NCBI GenBank assembly: GCA_900491605.1 | Contig: UESW01004253.1 | Location: forward strand, 537,726-601,725 | Direction of reading: 5' to 3' | Length of the DNA: 64,000 nucleotides | DNA from: Calamus simplicifolius | Lineage: Eukaryota; Streptophyta; Magnoliopsida; Arecales; Arecaceae | The notes under the pieces: generated by a model | The model's input: the letters and a program-made list of their open reading frames with translations, nothing else | What the model was told of the DNA's origin: nothing | The model's database searches: none | Part shown: one piece after another, positions 12,005 through 24,904 of the stretch | Numbering within the stretch: the first letter of the stretch is position 1 | Layout: every line of letters starts with the position of its first letter | Position numbers and translations under genes: made by a program

Positions 12005-12560
12005 CGATTTCCTTTAGCGAAGAAAGCAAAATAATCCCGGATAAGATAAATGAGGTTCAAGTAATTAAATTTGTTCTGTTCATCAAATACTTGCTGATTG
12101 ATATGACTGTAGAAATCATTGAGCTAATTTATAAGGGGTGCATCCTTAATTCTTAGGTTCTTATTCATCAATCACCTATATTTAGATGATTAGAATTTCG
12201 GCCTAAGAATATTAAAGGCTAACTGGTAGAACATTTTGATGTTGTTCATCTGACTGAAGGAGGTTCTGGTTATGGCACATCAAATAGTAGCCCACTAATT
12301 CAATGGGGAACCTCATTTTAGATGAACTTTTCAGTTATTTTTTCTCAAATCACATGAATTTGTTCAATGCAATATCAGTTGCGCTCCATTTCTATTTCAA
12401 CCCTGTGAAGCATATAAACGTAGGCATATATTTGAAAGTTTTGTATTACTGCTAAAAATTTAAAAATATGGTGTTCTATTGTTCAAGGAGAAACAGGACA
12501 CTAAAAAAAAAGGTTTGAAATCATTTATTTTCTTCAAATTTAGGAAACTGAAATTCGTTA
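12005..12560. repeat. RLP-flank repeat inside the VPS33-like intron
   Basis: Aligns with 42190-42600 and, in part, 14960-15370 (shared words include AGCCCACTAATT and ATATATTTGAA, and a GCGAAGAAA...GAGGTTCAAG start). The same DNA lies 5' of RLP copies 2 and 3. It is not recognised as a known transposon. The rest of the intron to 13169 shows only a GT/GA simple repeat. Confidence 0.65.
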
Positions 12561-13094
12561 TTTTGTCGTTAATTTCTCACTTTGGTGCATTGTTCCTTTC
12601 TGAAAATGTAATTTTCTTTTACTTCCACATGTTTCTTGCATTTTCCTGCAAGATTCACAAATAGCTACTTTATCATGATGCCTATTTGTTCAAAAAGTGC
12701 CTTGTACCGTGCATCTCATAACTTAGTGCTCATCATTAGTGACTCGAAGCGGGTAGCCATACACATATGGGGAAATGGAGTCTCTTAGAAAACTAAAATA
12801 AGAAAACACATAAGAAGGAAGTGCGGGGATGAGTTCCAGAAGAGAACTTTTCTGCTGCTAAGGTTCTCAACACAAATAAAAGAATTTTTCTTCAGTCTAG
12901 CTGTTAAAGAACTATTTAGAAGCTGTTAAAGCATCAACGGTTAGAAGCCGTTGGTAACTTACATGCTTAATTGCAGCCCATGGTGATTGTTAGCAATTTA
13001 ATATGTTCAATCATATAACAATTGAATGACTGATTGAACATCTTTGAGGTCCTGAACACAGGAGTTGCTTTATTTATTTTTCATGTATGGGTTT

Positions 13095-13107
13095 ATGTGT
13101 GTGTGTG

Positions 13108-13140
<33 letters not shown>
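13095..13140. repeat. (GT)n(GA)n microsatellite
   Basis: A GT run is followed by about 14 GA units, just before the last VPS33-like exon. Confidence 0.95.
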
Positions 13141-13169
13141 CTCATTGCTACCATTTACTTGTGTTGCAG

Positions 13170-13256
13170 GAAGGAATGGGCTATGACTTTATTGTTGGTA
13201 CTATAAAGATGGTGAATGGTAACACAATTCTTGAAACACTCATGCACAGCACTTAA
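13170..13256 (+). pseudogene. VPS33: Last exon resembling VPS33
   Basis: Begins after a GTTGCAG acceptor (13163-13169) and reads EGMGYDFIVGTIKMVNGNTI then LETLMHST and a stop. This matches the extreme C-terminus of plant VPS33. The phase fits the upstream exon exactly (phase 0), joining WFLSSQ to EGMGY. The intron so defined is about 6.56 kb, of which 5.28 kb is the copia insertion. Without it the intron would be about 1.28 kb. A GT/GA simple repeat lies just before the acceptor. The joint evidence of sequence, phase and splice sites makes the identification fairly safe. Whether the fragment is expressed is unknown. Confidence 0.65.
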
Positions 13257-13734
13257 GAACTCGAAAACAATGGAAAGAAAGTTGAAACTCAAACCAGAAG
13301 TCTACTCTGCATATGTATGAGCTTAGAACAGAACCAAGCCCTGAATTGACTGCTTGGAACTTCTTGCCATATCTTTTTTGTAAAGCATTTGACATAGGAA
13401 TAACAACATTGAATTGTCTTCGGCAGTTGTTATAAATGTATATATGTCGGTACGTTATTTAAGATTACCAAATTACCACATTTAATAGATAATTTGTCAT
13501 TTCTTCGGAATAAAAGAGCTTTCATCAGTATTATTTCTTTGCACTTTGGGTATAGTTTCATAAAACTCGCTCATTATAAATGGGTTATCATCATTAGTGG
13601 GCTTTGGGCACAATTTCCAAATGAGAATTCTCCTTTTCATTGTGTGGACTTTGTTGAGTAAGTGCTGGAGATGAAAGGCTCCGCGTTGTTGGACTTGTGT
13701 CCTTGGCCGACTTGATTGAGTCAATCTAAAAGTA
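13257..13734. other. Region after the VPS33-like stop (possible 3' UTR)
   Basis: AT-rich DNA after the stop codon; no further exon recognised. The duplicated RLP 5' flank begins at about 13735. Confidence 0.4.
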
Positions 13735-16510
13735 CTCTAATAAGAATAAGTTAACTTGCATCTTCGGATAAATTTGCTAGCACGTACATGCACTTGTTTA
13801 ATCTTTAAATTTTGATGGTTAAGTGATCCATCAACTTTCATCTTTCAACTTTTGGACTACTAATTTGGTATCCAAAAATCTCAATTAGTACATGATTATA
13901 GAATGTATTTTATAAAGTCAAATAGTTTTCCTACTTTATATAAGATACTAATTTAGATACTAATTATCTAAAGTTTATGGTTTTCCTACTTCCATTTGAA
14001 CATCAATTTTCTAAAGAGAACAAAACTATTTAATATTAAATGTTTGCATAAAAAATAAATTCCAACTAAACTTCTGAGTAATCTAATATATTTTTAATAA
14101 TAAAGAGTTATATAAATTTAAATAAAAACATTAAAAAATTATTCTTAAATTATGTGCCCTGAAATAGTATTTTTATAATTTTCTAAAAATTTATTAATTA
14201 GTGAATATTTATTTAATTGCCTATCACTTTATAATAAAATTTTTATTTTAAGTGATTTAAAATATATTAAAAAATTAATATCGGATATTATTACGATGGA
14301 CTTGCTTATAATTTTGCATCAACCGTTAAGGATCTTGGATGTATGGGTGGGCTTAATTAAAGGAGCCCAAGTGCTTCCCCTTCCCAGGCCCTCGAGTGCT
14401 TGTCCAAGTTGACTCAGTTGAGCCATCTTGGTGAGTTCAACACCGAGTCAACTTGGGCTGAATTAGTTTTATTTTTTTAAAAAAAAAATATGGGCAAAAA
14501 AGATGAACCATGCTTTGTTTTGTTAGATCGGCTTCATAAGTCAAGCCTTTTAGCTATCGGATAAGCTAATAACTAATTGTTTTAGAAAGGATCACTTCTT
14601 ACATAACTAATTAGGAATAGAGTATCGTTTATGGTACTGGGAATGGATGGCTATTGGCTGAGAATGGACCACCCTTTATTTAGGAATGGACAACTCGTAA
14701 CCGAATCAACTCTCATTTATTTGGGAACTGATAGCTATTGACTTAGAACATCGACTACCATTAACTTGGGAATGGACAACCACTGATTGACTTGAGAATC
14801 AACTACCATTTACTTGGGAATGGACAACGAGTGAATGGACTAGCGTTTACTTGACTGGCGAATAGACAACCATGGACTTTGCTTAAGAATGGGCCTTCAT
14901 TTACCTGACTACTTACCGATTGTGTGACTTGAGCATATATAGACTATCATTCACTTTGAATCATCTAGCTATTCTTACTCATCAATCACCTATGTTTGGA
15001 TGGTCAGAGTGCAGGCCTAGGAATATTAATTCTTGAAGATGCATATTAAATTGAACCAAAGGTTCATTGGTAGCATTTTTTGATGTAGCTCATTTAACTG
15101 AAAGAGATTATGGTTATTACGGCTCATCGACCCGCAGCCCACTAATTACTGGTGAACCTCATTTTAAATGAGTTTTTCTGCTATTTGCCATCAAACCACT
15201 TGAATTTGTTCCATGCAACATATTTAGACATATATTTGAAGTTTTTTTGTATTATTGCTAATGTGTTAAAAACAGTTATATTCTATTGTTAAAAGTGAAA
15301 GCACAACACTTTAAAAAAGATTTAAAATCATTGTTTTAATTCAAGATTTTTATTCAAATTTAAGATCATTCATTTAAAAACCAGTTAATTGGTTAGGGTG
15401 GGCATGATATGATTCCTATTATAAAGATTGATCCAGTCATTTGAAAGATATATTGTGGAACTGTCAAACATGAAATCGTGTAAACAAAGGCTGCTTGGTC
15501 CCATCGAATAGTTGTTGTCGTTTCTCTGGATAAAATTCAAGTCTCACAACGTAACTTATCTAAGAAAATTTTTTAGAACAAAAATGGATTCCTCCCAGGT
15601 TACGTTAAGCTTTAAAAACATGTGGAGGATAAGAGCCTTCTAGCAGCCCGGCATGAAGATCATCGCTATATATTCACTTTCACATAAAGATCATGACAAC
15701 TCATGCAACGGATTCCACGCATGACTTTCAAAGATAACAGCTTGTTACTACCACAAAAGCCTAATGACAGATTACTCGACTTTGAGAACAGATTGTCATT
15801 TAATTTACTCTAGTTTTTGTTCATGGTTTATGTGGCTTGAAAAGATCACCAACGTATCCCCTTCGCACACCAACCCAAAAGTAGGGTTCGGACATGGAGA
15901 AGATTTAGTGATAGGATTTTTTAATTCATTAAATTGACCCGGCTATGGATTGCTTCAACTCAACCTCAAATTCATCTTCACTTGCGAAGGTAGAACCCAA
16001 TTTTGACCCGAAGCCCGGCACGGCTTCATTACCAAACCTAAAATTTTGGAAAATTTTAGGTGGTGCACAAAAGCTGGTCTACTCAGACGACTCCTTTAAA
16101 CTTTCCATAAGTTGTAACAATGACAGACTTATATTATATTCTATTTCTCTAATAAATTACTCAGAGATTTCACTTGTAAGCAATGTGGTCCCTTCATACT
16201 TATTTAAAGTTGAAGAATAAATTGAAATACCAAATACTCGTATTGTAACGATTGATGCTGGAATTTAAATGGCAATACAAAACTGCCCAATATATGCTAA
16301 CGTCCAGAGAGGTTTTGCTTGACAAATACTACTCTCTCTAAGGAAAAAGTTCATGACTTCCCGTCATTTACCATGTGGATGGTCATATAGCAGCCTAGGA
16401 TGGAGGTCATATCAGTGGTCCATTCCAGATAACGTGATACATGGTGCATGACTAGTCACCCAAGATATGTCCATGCTGGTTTGCTTGACTTGCAGCAGCA
16501 TCATTTAACT
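13735..16510. repeat. 5' flank of RLP copy 2, duplicated upstream of copy 3
   Basis: 13735-14480 aligns with 39965-40690, and 14940-16450 aligns with 42240-43420 plus 43800-44000. Between them, 14557-14900 holds about one and a half units of the repeat that forms a five-copy array upstream of copy 3. Short open frames here (for example 15945-16220) are not conserved in frame with the copy-3 counterpart and are not called genes. Confidence 0.75.
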
Positions 16511-16519
16511 TATAAAATA
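16511..16519 (+). promoter_or_regulatory. TATA box of RLP copy 2
   Basis: TATAAAATA lies 107 bp before the ATG at 16618. It is conserved with copy 3 (45196), as is the following leader. A W-box core TTGACT lies at 16485-16490, just upstream. Function is inferred from position and conservation. Confidence 0.6.
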
Positions 16520-16617
16520 GAGCATGGACACGATGAGAAAACACCACTCATCGTAGCTTTTCCTCCTCTCCTTTTTCTTTTCCCATTCTCTTGGAAGTGG
16601 CGTCAAGTGCTGCTCTC

Positions 16618-19600
16618 ATGGCTGTTTGTTGCAATTGGCATGCAAATGGTTTCATGGTGATGCTGATCGGGCTCGTTCTTTTGTCATTCTGTCTTGGTGG
16701 TGGAGATGGTTCCATTGTGAATGGTAGCTGCATGGAGAGTGAAAGGAAAGCTCTGCTTGCCATCAAAGCCGACATCTACAACACTGACCAGTGGCTTTCT
16801 TCTTGGAGGGGCCACGATTGCTGCCAATGGAGAGGAGTGGGCTGCCACAAAATCTCTAGCCATGTGGTAAAGCTTAATTTGAGGTATCCATATGACTTCG
16901 ATGCCCAAGATGAAACTAAAAAATACCAAGGTCCAAGTAAGCTAAATCCTTCTTTGCTTGACTTGATGCATTTGAAGTACTTGGATTTGAGCATGAACAA
17001 TTTTTCTGGAGCTCCAATTCCTAAATTCATTGGTTCCCTCATGCATTTGGAATATCTAAACCTCTCTAATGCCGAGTTCAGCGGATCCATCCCACCCGAG
17101 CTTGGAAACCTTTCAAGCTTGCACTTCCTTGATATTAGTTGGAATTATTATAATTATGATCATCGATTGTCCTTTCATGCTGACAGCCTTCTTTGTCTCT
17201 CCAACATATCTTCTTTGCATCTGCTTGACTTGAGTGGTGCTAACCTTTCCAAGGCAACCAATTGGTTTCATGAGATTAACATGCTCCCTTCTCTGTCAGT
17301 CTTGCGTTTGTCTGCTACAGACCTACCTATTGTGTTTCCTTTTATATCGCATTTAAACCTCACATCTCTCACCACGCTTGATCTTTCTGTGAATTACCAT
17401 ATTAATACTTTCGTATCTCATTGGTTGTTCAATATTAGTAGTCTTACCCATCTCAATCTTGAATATTGTTATTTAACTGATCGATCGCTATCCACCATAG
17501 GGAATCTACATAACTTGCAGCTCTTAGATTTGTATGATAATCAAATTACTGGAGAGGTTTTCCAAAACTTGGGAAACCTCAGCCACTTGGAGCATTTGCT
17601 TATGCGTTGGAATAGAATCAATGGAGACAAACCAAAAAGCATCGGAAACCTCCACAATTTAAAGGAGTTAGATTTGTCTGAAAATGAAATTACTGAAGAT
17701 ATTTCCTAAGCTTTGGAAACCTCAGCCACTTGAAACATCTACGGATGGGTTGGAACAAAATCAGTGGAGAGATACCAAAAGAAATCGGGAACCTCCGGAA
17801 CTTGGAGGAATTAAATTTGGGGGAAAACCAAAATATAAGTGGAGAGATACCAAAATTTATTGGGAATCTTGTTCATTTACAGGTATTAGATTTATCAGAT
17901 AACATGTTGAGTGGAAAGATGCCAGAAATCATGGGGAATTTGATCCATCTGCAGAAGCTAGATTTATCATATAACAACATCAGCGGAGAGATGCCAGAAA
18001 TCATTGGGAACCTTATCCATCTACAGATGCTTCAATTTTTGATATTAAGTGGGAATCGCTTTACTGGGGAGATACCAGAAATCATGGGAAACTTCATCCA
18101 TCTGCAGGAGCTAGATTTATCATATAACAACATCAGTGGAGAGATACCAGATCTTTTTGATAAACTTCATGAACTAAGATATTTGTGGTTAGGAGGGAAT
18201 CACATAACTGGGAAGATACCGAGATCCATGTGGAACTTGAACAACTTAGAGTGGCTAAGTTTATCAGAAAACAAGATCAGTGGAGATATAACTGAAGTCC
18301 ACTTTGCTAATTTTACAAGATTAGAATGGTTGGATCTATCTTACAACTCATTGGAAGTGATCCTAAATCAAGATTGGATTCCTCCATTTAATGCCTGGGA
18401 AATTGCGATGAGTTCTTGTCATTTGGGACCAAAATTTCCAGCCTGGCTTCGAACGCAGAAAAATTTGAGAATTTTAGATCTCTCTGAAAACAGCATTTTT
18501 GATGGCATTCCCAATTGGTTTTGGGATTTAAAATATATTGAAAAATTGAATGTGTCCCACAACAGTATAACAGGGCAATTATCAACTTCTTTGGGAGGTC
18601 AGCAATATGTTTCCTTTGATGTGAGTTCCAACAATATTCATGGTCCAGTGCCTGAGTTGTATCATTCTTTCCTATACAACTTGAATCTAAACAACAACTC
18701 ATTTTCTGGCCCTATTCCCTTGAACCTCGCCAAAGCTACGCAACTGGAATACCTTCTTTTGTCCCATAACAATATTAACGGTAGCATCCCCTCGTTCCTT
18801 TATAATCTATCTTCATTGGAAGTTTTAGATCTCTCCAAAAATAACCTCTCTGGTGACATCCACTTGTTCTTTGGTAATCTGACTTCGTTGGAAGTTCTAG
18901 ATCTATCTAACAACAACCTATCTGGAGGACTTCGTCACTATCAGGATGAATCACGATTGGGAGCAGGAGATTCTCAAGAGGACAATGAGTTAGAGTATTC
19001 TTCATATTCAATGGTGTGTCCAATTAACCTCCAGTCATTGCACCTGAGAAATAACAGGCTCTCTGGAAACCTTCCTTCATTGTTGAAACATTGTAGGAAA
19101 TTGGTTGTTCTTGATCTTAGTGAAAACATGTTCTCTGGCAACCTATCAGCATGGCTTGGGAAAAGTCTCAAATCATTGAGAGTTTTTTCTTTGTGGTCAA
19201 ATTTCTTTGAAGGCAACATTCCGGCGCAACTATCTCATCTTGCTTCTCTTCAAGTTTGGACCTAGCTTGCAACAATTTCTCTGGTATTTTGCCTCCATCT
19301 TTTGGAAATTTTAAAGGAATGATGGTGATTGATAATGAGAGCAAATCCTTTCTTACTGATTTGAATGCTTATTATACCGAGAGCTTATCAATATCCACAA
19401 AAGGAATAGAAATTGTTTACACCAGTGTGCTCTCATTTGTTAGAGGCATAGACCTCTCACTTAATAATCTTTCTGGAGCGATTCCTAAAGAACTAGTTAA
19501 TCTTCATGGATTGAATTTCTTGAACCTCTCTAATAATCACTTCATAGGAGAGATCCCAAAAAATATTGGTGTATTGGGGACAATTGGAATCACTTGATCT

Positions 19601-20063
19601 ATCAGTGAACAATCTCTCAAGCATGATTCCATGGTCTATTTCCTCTCTATATTCTTTAAGTCACTTGAATTTGTCTAATAACAACTTGTCAGGAAGTATT
19701 CCATGGGGAAATCAAATACAAACATTCTGTGATCCCTCCATCTATAGTGGTAATCCTGATCTTCATGGATGGCCGTTACCATGGTGCTCAAATGATGCTC
19801 CTTCAAAAAGTCCTTTTCAAGTAGGACCTCAGGAAATGGAACCTAGAAAAAGAGAGGTGTCTGGAATTATATGGCATTATGTTGGCTTTGCAATGGGATT
19901 TGCTATGGGGTTTTGGGGGTTATTCTATGCCATCATGATCAACCATGCTAGGAGAATTGCTTATTTCCAGTTGATTGATAAGACATCTTATTGCATTTAT
20001 GTGCAATCAGCAATTAGATTTGCCAAATTGAAGGCCATCTTGATGAGCAACAACCAAGGCTGA
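16618..20063 (+). pseudogene. LRR receptor-like protein, copy 2 (full length, three frame breaks)
   Basis: Single-exon receptor-like protein of about 1150 codons, probably a plasma-membrane immune receptor. The first in-frame ATG is 16618 (MAVCCNWHANGF). Residues 1-36 form a signal peptide. An LRRNT cap with CMESERKALLAIK and CCQWRGVGC follows. About 30 LRRs come next, including nearly identical tandem ones at 17880-18170. Then come a hydrophilic loop (18920-19010), the pre-terminal island (KGIEIVYTSVLSF, about 19400) and the last LRRs. The end is a membrane helix with GFAMGFAMGFWG and a 40-residue tail ending SNNQG. No kinase domain exists. Frame breaks: a T lost near 17703 with a substitution giving TAA at 17707; a T lost at 19255-19257; an A gained at 19580 after GGGG. 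All are in or beside homopolymers, so base-call error is as possible as real decay. Confidence 0.88.
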
Positions 20064-21600
20064 GGCAAGCCCGAGGATTGTATGGTAATTGATGTATCAG
20101 AGTACTAGTTTTTATTTGAATCCGTTCTTTTTTATGTGTGAATGGTAGATGGATGTCATTATACTAAACTTTGTAGTAAGAAATACCCTTGGTATGACAG
20201 ATAATCTGTACTCACGTGTATTACAGTTATAATAACCTAAAATGCTTTCTCGGTTGCTTTAACATTCTCTTCTTGTTATTTAATTAGCTTTAAGTGATAA
20301 CTAAGATATTTTTATTCTTTTTGGTTTGATATTCTTTTAACTTGCAATATCAACATGTTGAGTACTCCAAATCTCCATATCAACAAAATTTGACTTCCCA
20401 CTAAAAATTATTGCACACATATATCCTATACCAAGGAGCTGTTTAGCTTGGTGAATGTAGGTTGAATGAGAGCCCCTTCAACAATGTGGCTTTCTTTGTC
20501 TTAATTGAAATCAGGCCATTTCTTCCTAAATTACTACATTATGAAGACTCATTTCAGCTCTAACAAACTCCCATAGGCCAAATTGAGTTTGGATTCTCAA
20601 TTATGAGCAAACAGAAAAAACATGAAATAATGGGGATGTCTCCAATGCGAAGTATCTATTTTTACAAATTTTTGCACATTTTACGGAGGCAACATATAAG
20701 AGCTCGTTAAGCTCTAGAGATACGGTCAATTGCTAGCTTCTCGTTGTCCACTCTAAATGGCCCATTTCTTCCATGGAGAGAAAATTTACTAGCTTGTTTG
20801 GCTTTCTAATGGAAACGTGAATGCTTCCACTAATGACATTTTACCTTTGCACTATCAAAGAGCTTCAAGTTAATGAAGATGGGGATATCAAGATAAATAA
20901 TCGCCAAGTTTTTGACACTGATGCCATTTGTAGGTTCAGCTCTTTAAAATATTAGATAACTACATTGAATTAAATGCTCAAAATTATTTTTACATGTCAT
21001 GATGATATGTTAAAAAACATCTAAAACATTGACCGTACTTCATGCATAACTTAAATTTATCATAACAATATTTATTTTTGATTCTTATGTTACATTGAAG
21101 ATGGAATTTAAATCATTTAATCAGATACACGATTTGGTTACATTCAATTCAATGAAGTTGTCACCTTACACCGTGGATTTGATCATATGAGCTCACTTGT
21201 ACATGAGTTCTCCAATCAAGAAAAGAGTAATGATAAATTAGATGCAAATAGAATCGGCAAGACACACACTATGAAAACCATGCCATGAAGTCCACCCTAA
21301 TCCTTCTCATTTTAAATTTTAAAAACTTTTTCTTTCTTGTGGTTATTGCTTTCATTAAAAGTCATTGAATCCCATTCCACCACTTCAATGAAATCAATGA
21401 TAGACCTCTCAAAAAAAAAAAATCAATTAATATAATCTTAGATATATGAAATATTTAAAAATAATAATTTTTATTTAGAGTTATTTTAATTATGCGTCAA
21501 GCCTGCAAAAAGTGAATGATGGCAATATTGGTGATGGAAAAAACATGATCCAAACTACATAATTGGTAATTTCAAATTATTGAGTCTAATTTAAATATTT
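20064..21600. repeat. 3' flank of RLP copy 2
   Basis: Homologous to the 3' flanks of copies 1 and 3 and to the orphan block 26690-27900. Words such as GAAAATTTACTAGCTTGTTT recur in several. No gene is seen. Confidence 0.75.
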
Positions 21601-24361
21601 GAAAATGTATATACATGCATGCATGCTTGCATATAGCCAAGTCAAATATATTAGATCATGATGTATCATGCTAATTTTCTTTCTGTCAAGTCTATTGATT
21701 TTGATCAAAAAGTACTTAAAGCTAAATGCACACATAAACACAAGTTCACGGACAACCACTCAAAATCGAAGAAGAAAAAAAATAAATAAATAAACAACAA
21801 CAACAATTTTTTCTTCTCCAGCAGAACTCCACTAAACAAGAATTTTAACATTTCATCCAATTAAGATACTAAGATCAAGGGTAATTTCCAAACCAGAAAT
21901 GGCCACTGGATACATGAGTGGCCCTGATGATGAGAGAACAAATGAAAAAAGAGTCCATAAATTGGGACCAAATTGAGTTCAACACTGCTCCAATTGCACT
22001 GATGATTCAGTCAAAAAGAGAGAATGATTTATGATGGAAAGCTAAAGCAGCGTAGGATAAAAAATCTATTCCGGTATATCATACCTAAGTCACATCAAAC
22101 ATTTAAAAAAAAAAATTTCTACACTGTATGCAATGCAAAAGCGTGTGCATGCGGTATAGAAGCACACACATTGTGCACGCTGGGTGGATGCATGCACGTG
22201 CAGATTATATACGATGCATGAAAGAATAAAATTATTTTTGATATGTGCAATCGCATGTGTCAATCATCATATATGATAGGCTGCATGCCCAATGCACGAC
22301 TTTCTCAACATTTCAAAGATGGCTAATGACCCGCGTGTAGTAAGCTGCATGAATAAAGCTACTTAACGGGCCAGTGTATCCACAGCTGGACGATATTCAT
22401 GCTTGTAACCCCACTGGCGAGTGATACTCGTTTACATAGAGGCCAACATAATATATAGGCTAGAGCAAATAAAGAATAAAAACAAAATGGAACTACTTAT
22501 TTAAATAAATTAATTGCAAAAAGAGGTTGAAAACCTAAATATATCCTGATGCAAGGAGCCTGCTTGTTTTGATACTTGCCATCTAATAAATTAAAAGGCT
22601 CATGCCAAGTTTTTACCAGATGCTGAAATTAAAATCAAAATCAAAATTAAGTTCTATTGAATTAAAATCCAAATTACTAATTCTCTTCATCTGTTTGATT
22701 AGAATTAAAATTAGAATCAGCTTATATTAATATATTCTTATTATTTTTATCATTGTTGTTTCATTTGTCCAAACCTCAAAATTAAAATTAATCTAAATTT
22801 TCAATTTATTCTTGAGAATCAGATTGAATAAAATAATTGCTGATTATAGTTGTTTACTTAGGATAGAAAATATTTTGTTTAGTTGATATATAAGAGATGA
22901 GCTCAGCAATTTCATCTTCTTTCTTCTCAAAAAAAAATACCATAAGAGTTTATATCTTAGAGTTTCATTGTGATTCTGTTTTTTTTTTTAAATGTATGGC
23001 AATGATGTCGTGATAAGATGTGAAAAGAGGGCTCATGGATGGCATTTAGAAGAGGAGAAGAAAGAGGAGGCAAGCAAAAAGAATAATGTGAATGATTATA
23101 ATTGAAATGGAAAGAAAACCCAATTCTTAATCAAAATATAATTTCATTTCAGATAAAATTGAAAAGAAATTCTAATTTCAACTAGACAGACAAACAGTTA
23201 AGATTAGAATTCAATCAATGATTCAGATTTTCAGTATGAAATCCTATTTTCGTGAATCAAATGACCCCATTATTATTTGGGAGAAAAACAAAATATGAAC
23301 TGCTTAACAGCAAAGGCAACAATATTACTTTCATAGGACCAAAAAAAAATAGAAGAAGATTTGGTCTTATCTTTGGAGTTTGACTGTCCTAAGAAATTGG
23401 TTCACACACTTCTGTGCTATATGGAAAAGAAGCTCTACCACCATCCTTTTTAACCATTGCAATTTTCAAACAGAAAAAACATGTGCAACTCTGACATGTT
23501 AGGTCAGTTTTCAGACATGATAAACTAACAGATGGCAAAATTTATCCTTTATCTATTGATGCTAGTCATAAGGGCTTAAGTGGCAGTCCATAAAATATTG
23601 TGGCATATAATAAATACATAGTGCACCACTAGGTTATTGACACAATACATAGGAGGAATGCTATACACATTTCCACATGTCTTGTAGCATAATGCATTGG
23701 CTTCTATCATATGTTGCACCTCACAATGACATTCTAATGAATGGGCCAAAAGTGTCTGAGACTGTATACAGGTTGCACATCCAATGGATAAGAGTGTCAG
23801 AATGAGATTTTTTTTCTAAGACTTATTTATTGCTCTCACTGACTGGACTGAAATGAATTACCGGGCCTACTTGCACATGTGCAGACATATGCAAGAATAT
23901 CTATTTTTACATTAATGGTGTGTGCATTTCTCATTGTACTAAAACACAAATACACACCTATCATGAATTACCAAATCACATATAAAGTATATGACAAATA
24001 GACAAACAAATCATTTGTGACGGTCAAAAAGTAGGGTCAATCAACTAATTCACCTATACTTTTATGTTCTATGCAATGCCAAGACTGCTACATTCAAGAA
24101 AAAGCATTCATAAACAAGAACTACTCAGTGAAAATTCAATGGGCTTTATGCAGTTACTACCATCAGTGGACACATGTATATTGTACCACAAGAGCAAGTT
24201 CATTAGTAAGGTGATTTCCAGAAAAAAATACCTGCATGCAATTGTACAGTGTAGCTGCAGATGTCTAAGAATCATTTCCTAGTCCATAATGAAGCCCTCA
24301 CAAGACAATCTCCTGACAGATACAGTAAGTTTATACTTTGCACGGTCATTCATTGGCCTAC
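21601..24361. other. Spacer downstream of RLP copy 2, partly duplicated
   Basis: 22430-23045 aligns with 49600-50190 (3' flank of copy 3, up to the point where the Tat element inserted). 23358-23774 aligns with 4455-4883 (3' of copy 1). A short ATGC repeat sits near 21615. No gene is recognised. Confidence 0.6.
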
Positions 24362-24492
24362 TTTTGTTCCAAATTTCTCTGCCAAGAATTCACCGGGAAG
24401 TCCAAAATTCGGCACATCACCTATACTCAATTTGTCAGAAGGCAACTTGCGAATATATTCAAGAACATGCTCAACATCTCGGCATATATAGT
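24362..24492 (-). other. Possible internal exon of an unidentified minus-strand gene
   Basis: On the minus strand a 131-bp stretch reads as a compositionally protein-like peptide (DVEHVLEYIRKLPSDKLS, then IGDVPNFGLPGEFLAEKFGT). An AG precedes it (24493-24494) after a pyrimidine-containing tract, and a GT follows at 24360-24361. I do not recognise the family. No matching exon was found nearby. It may be a gene fragment carried in the spacer or chance. Confidence 0.3.
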
Positions 24493-24661
24493 CTGTCTTT
24501 TTAAACAGCAAGCATCAAGAGAATCAGATGATATAAAATATAGAGCATTTCAGCTGAAACAAAACAGCTATATGAAGTGGTATACCTATTCTTGGCTTGA
24601 GGGGTGCTGACCTAATGCTTCAGAAATATGTGAATGGAAGATTTGAACCACTTGCCTGAGT

Positions 24662-24662
<1 letters not shown>

Positions 24663-24713
<51 letters not shown>
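24663..24713. repeat. (TA)n microsatellite
   Basis: About 25 TA units, immediately left of a tandem duplication that itself contains a shorter TA run. Confidence 0.95.
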
Positions 24714-24716
<3 letters not shown>

Positions 24717-24904
24717 ACTATTAGTGGCATTTACTAGCTCGGTAATTTCTATCTTGTATTTCAGATGGAAGAAATATTTTGGGGTTACATATTTTCTATA
24801 TATATATATATATATATGTAACTATTAGTGGCATTTACTAGCTCGGTAATTTCTATCTTGTATTTCAGATGGAAGAAATATTTTGGGGTTACATATTTTC
24901 TATA
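24713..24904. repeat. Tandem duplication, period 104
   Basis: The segment starting TGTAACTATTAGTGGCATTT at 24713 is repeated at 24817 without visible change. The two copies are linked by a TA run. Confidence 0.93.

Noticed and set aside
15945..16220. 91-codon open frame upstream of RLP copy 2
   Set aside because: The homologous DNA upstream of copy 3 (about 43078-43340) does not keep the frame, so it is not a conserved gene.
16591..16617. Earlier non-ATG starts for RLP copy 2 (TTG 16591) and copy 3 (GTG 45278)
   Set aside because: Plant nuclear genes rarely use them; the first ATG in both copies gives a good signal peptide and is conserved.
16618..20063. Receptor-like kinase instead of receptor-like protein
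   Set aside because: After the membrane helix only about 40 residues follow; no kinase motifs occur downstream on the plus strand.
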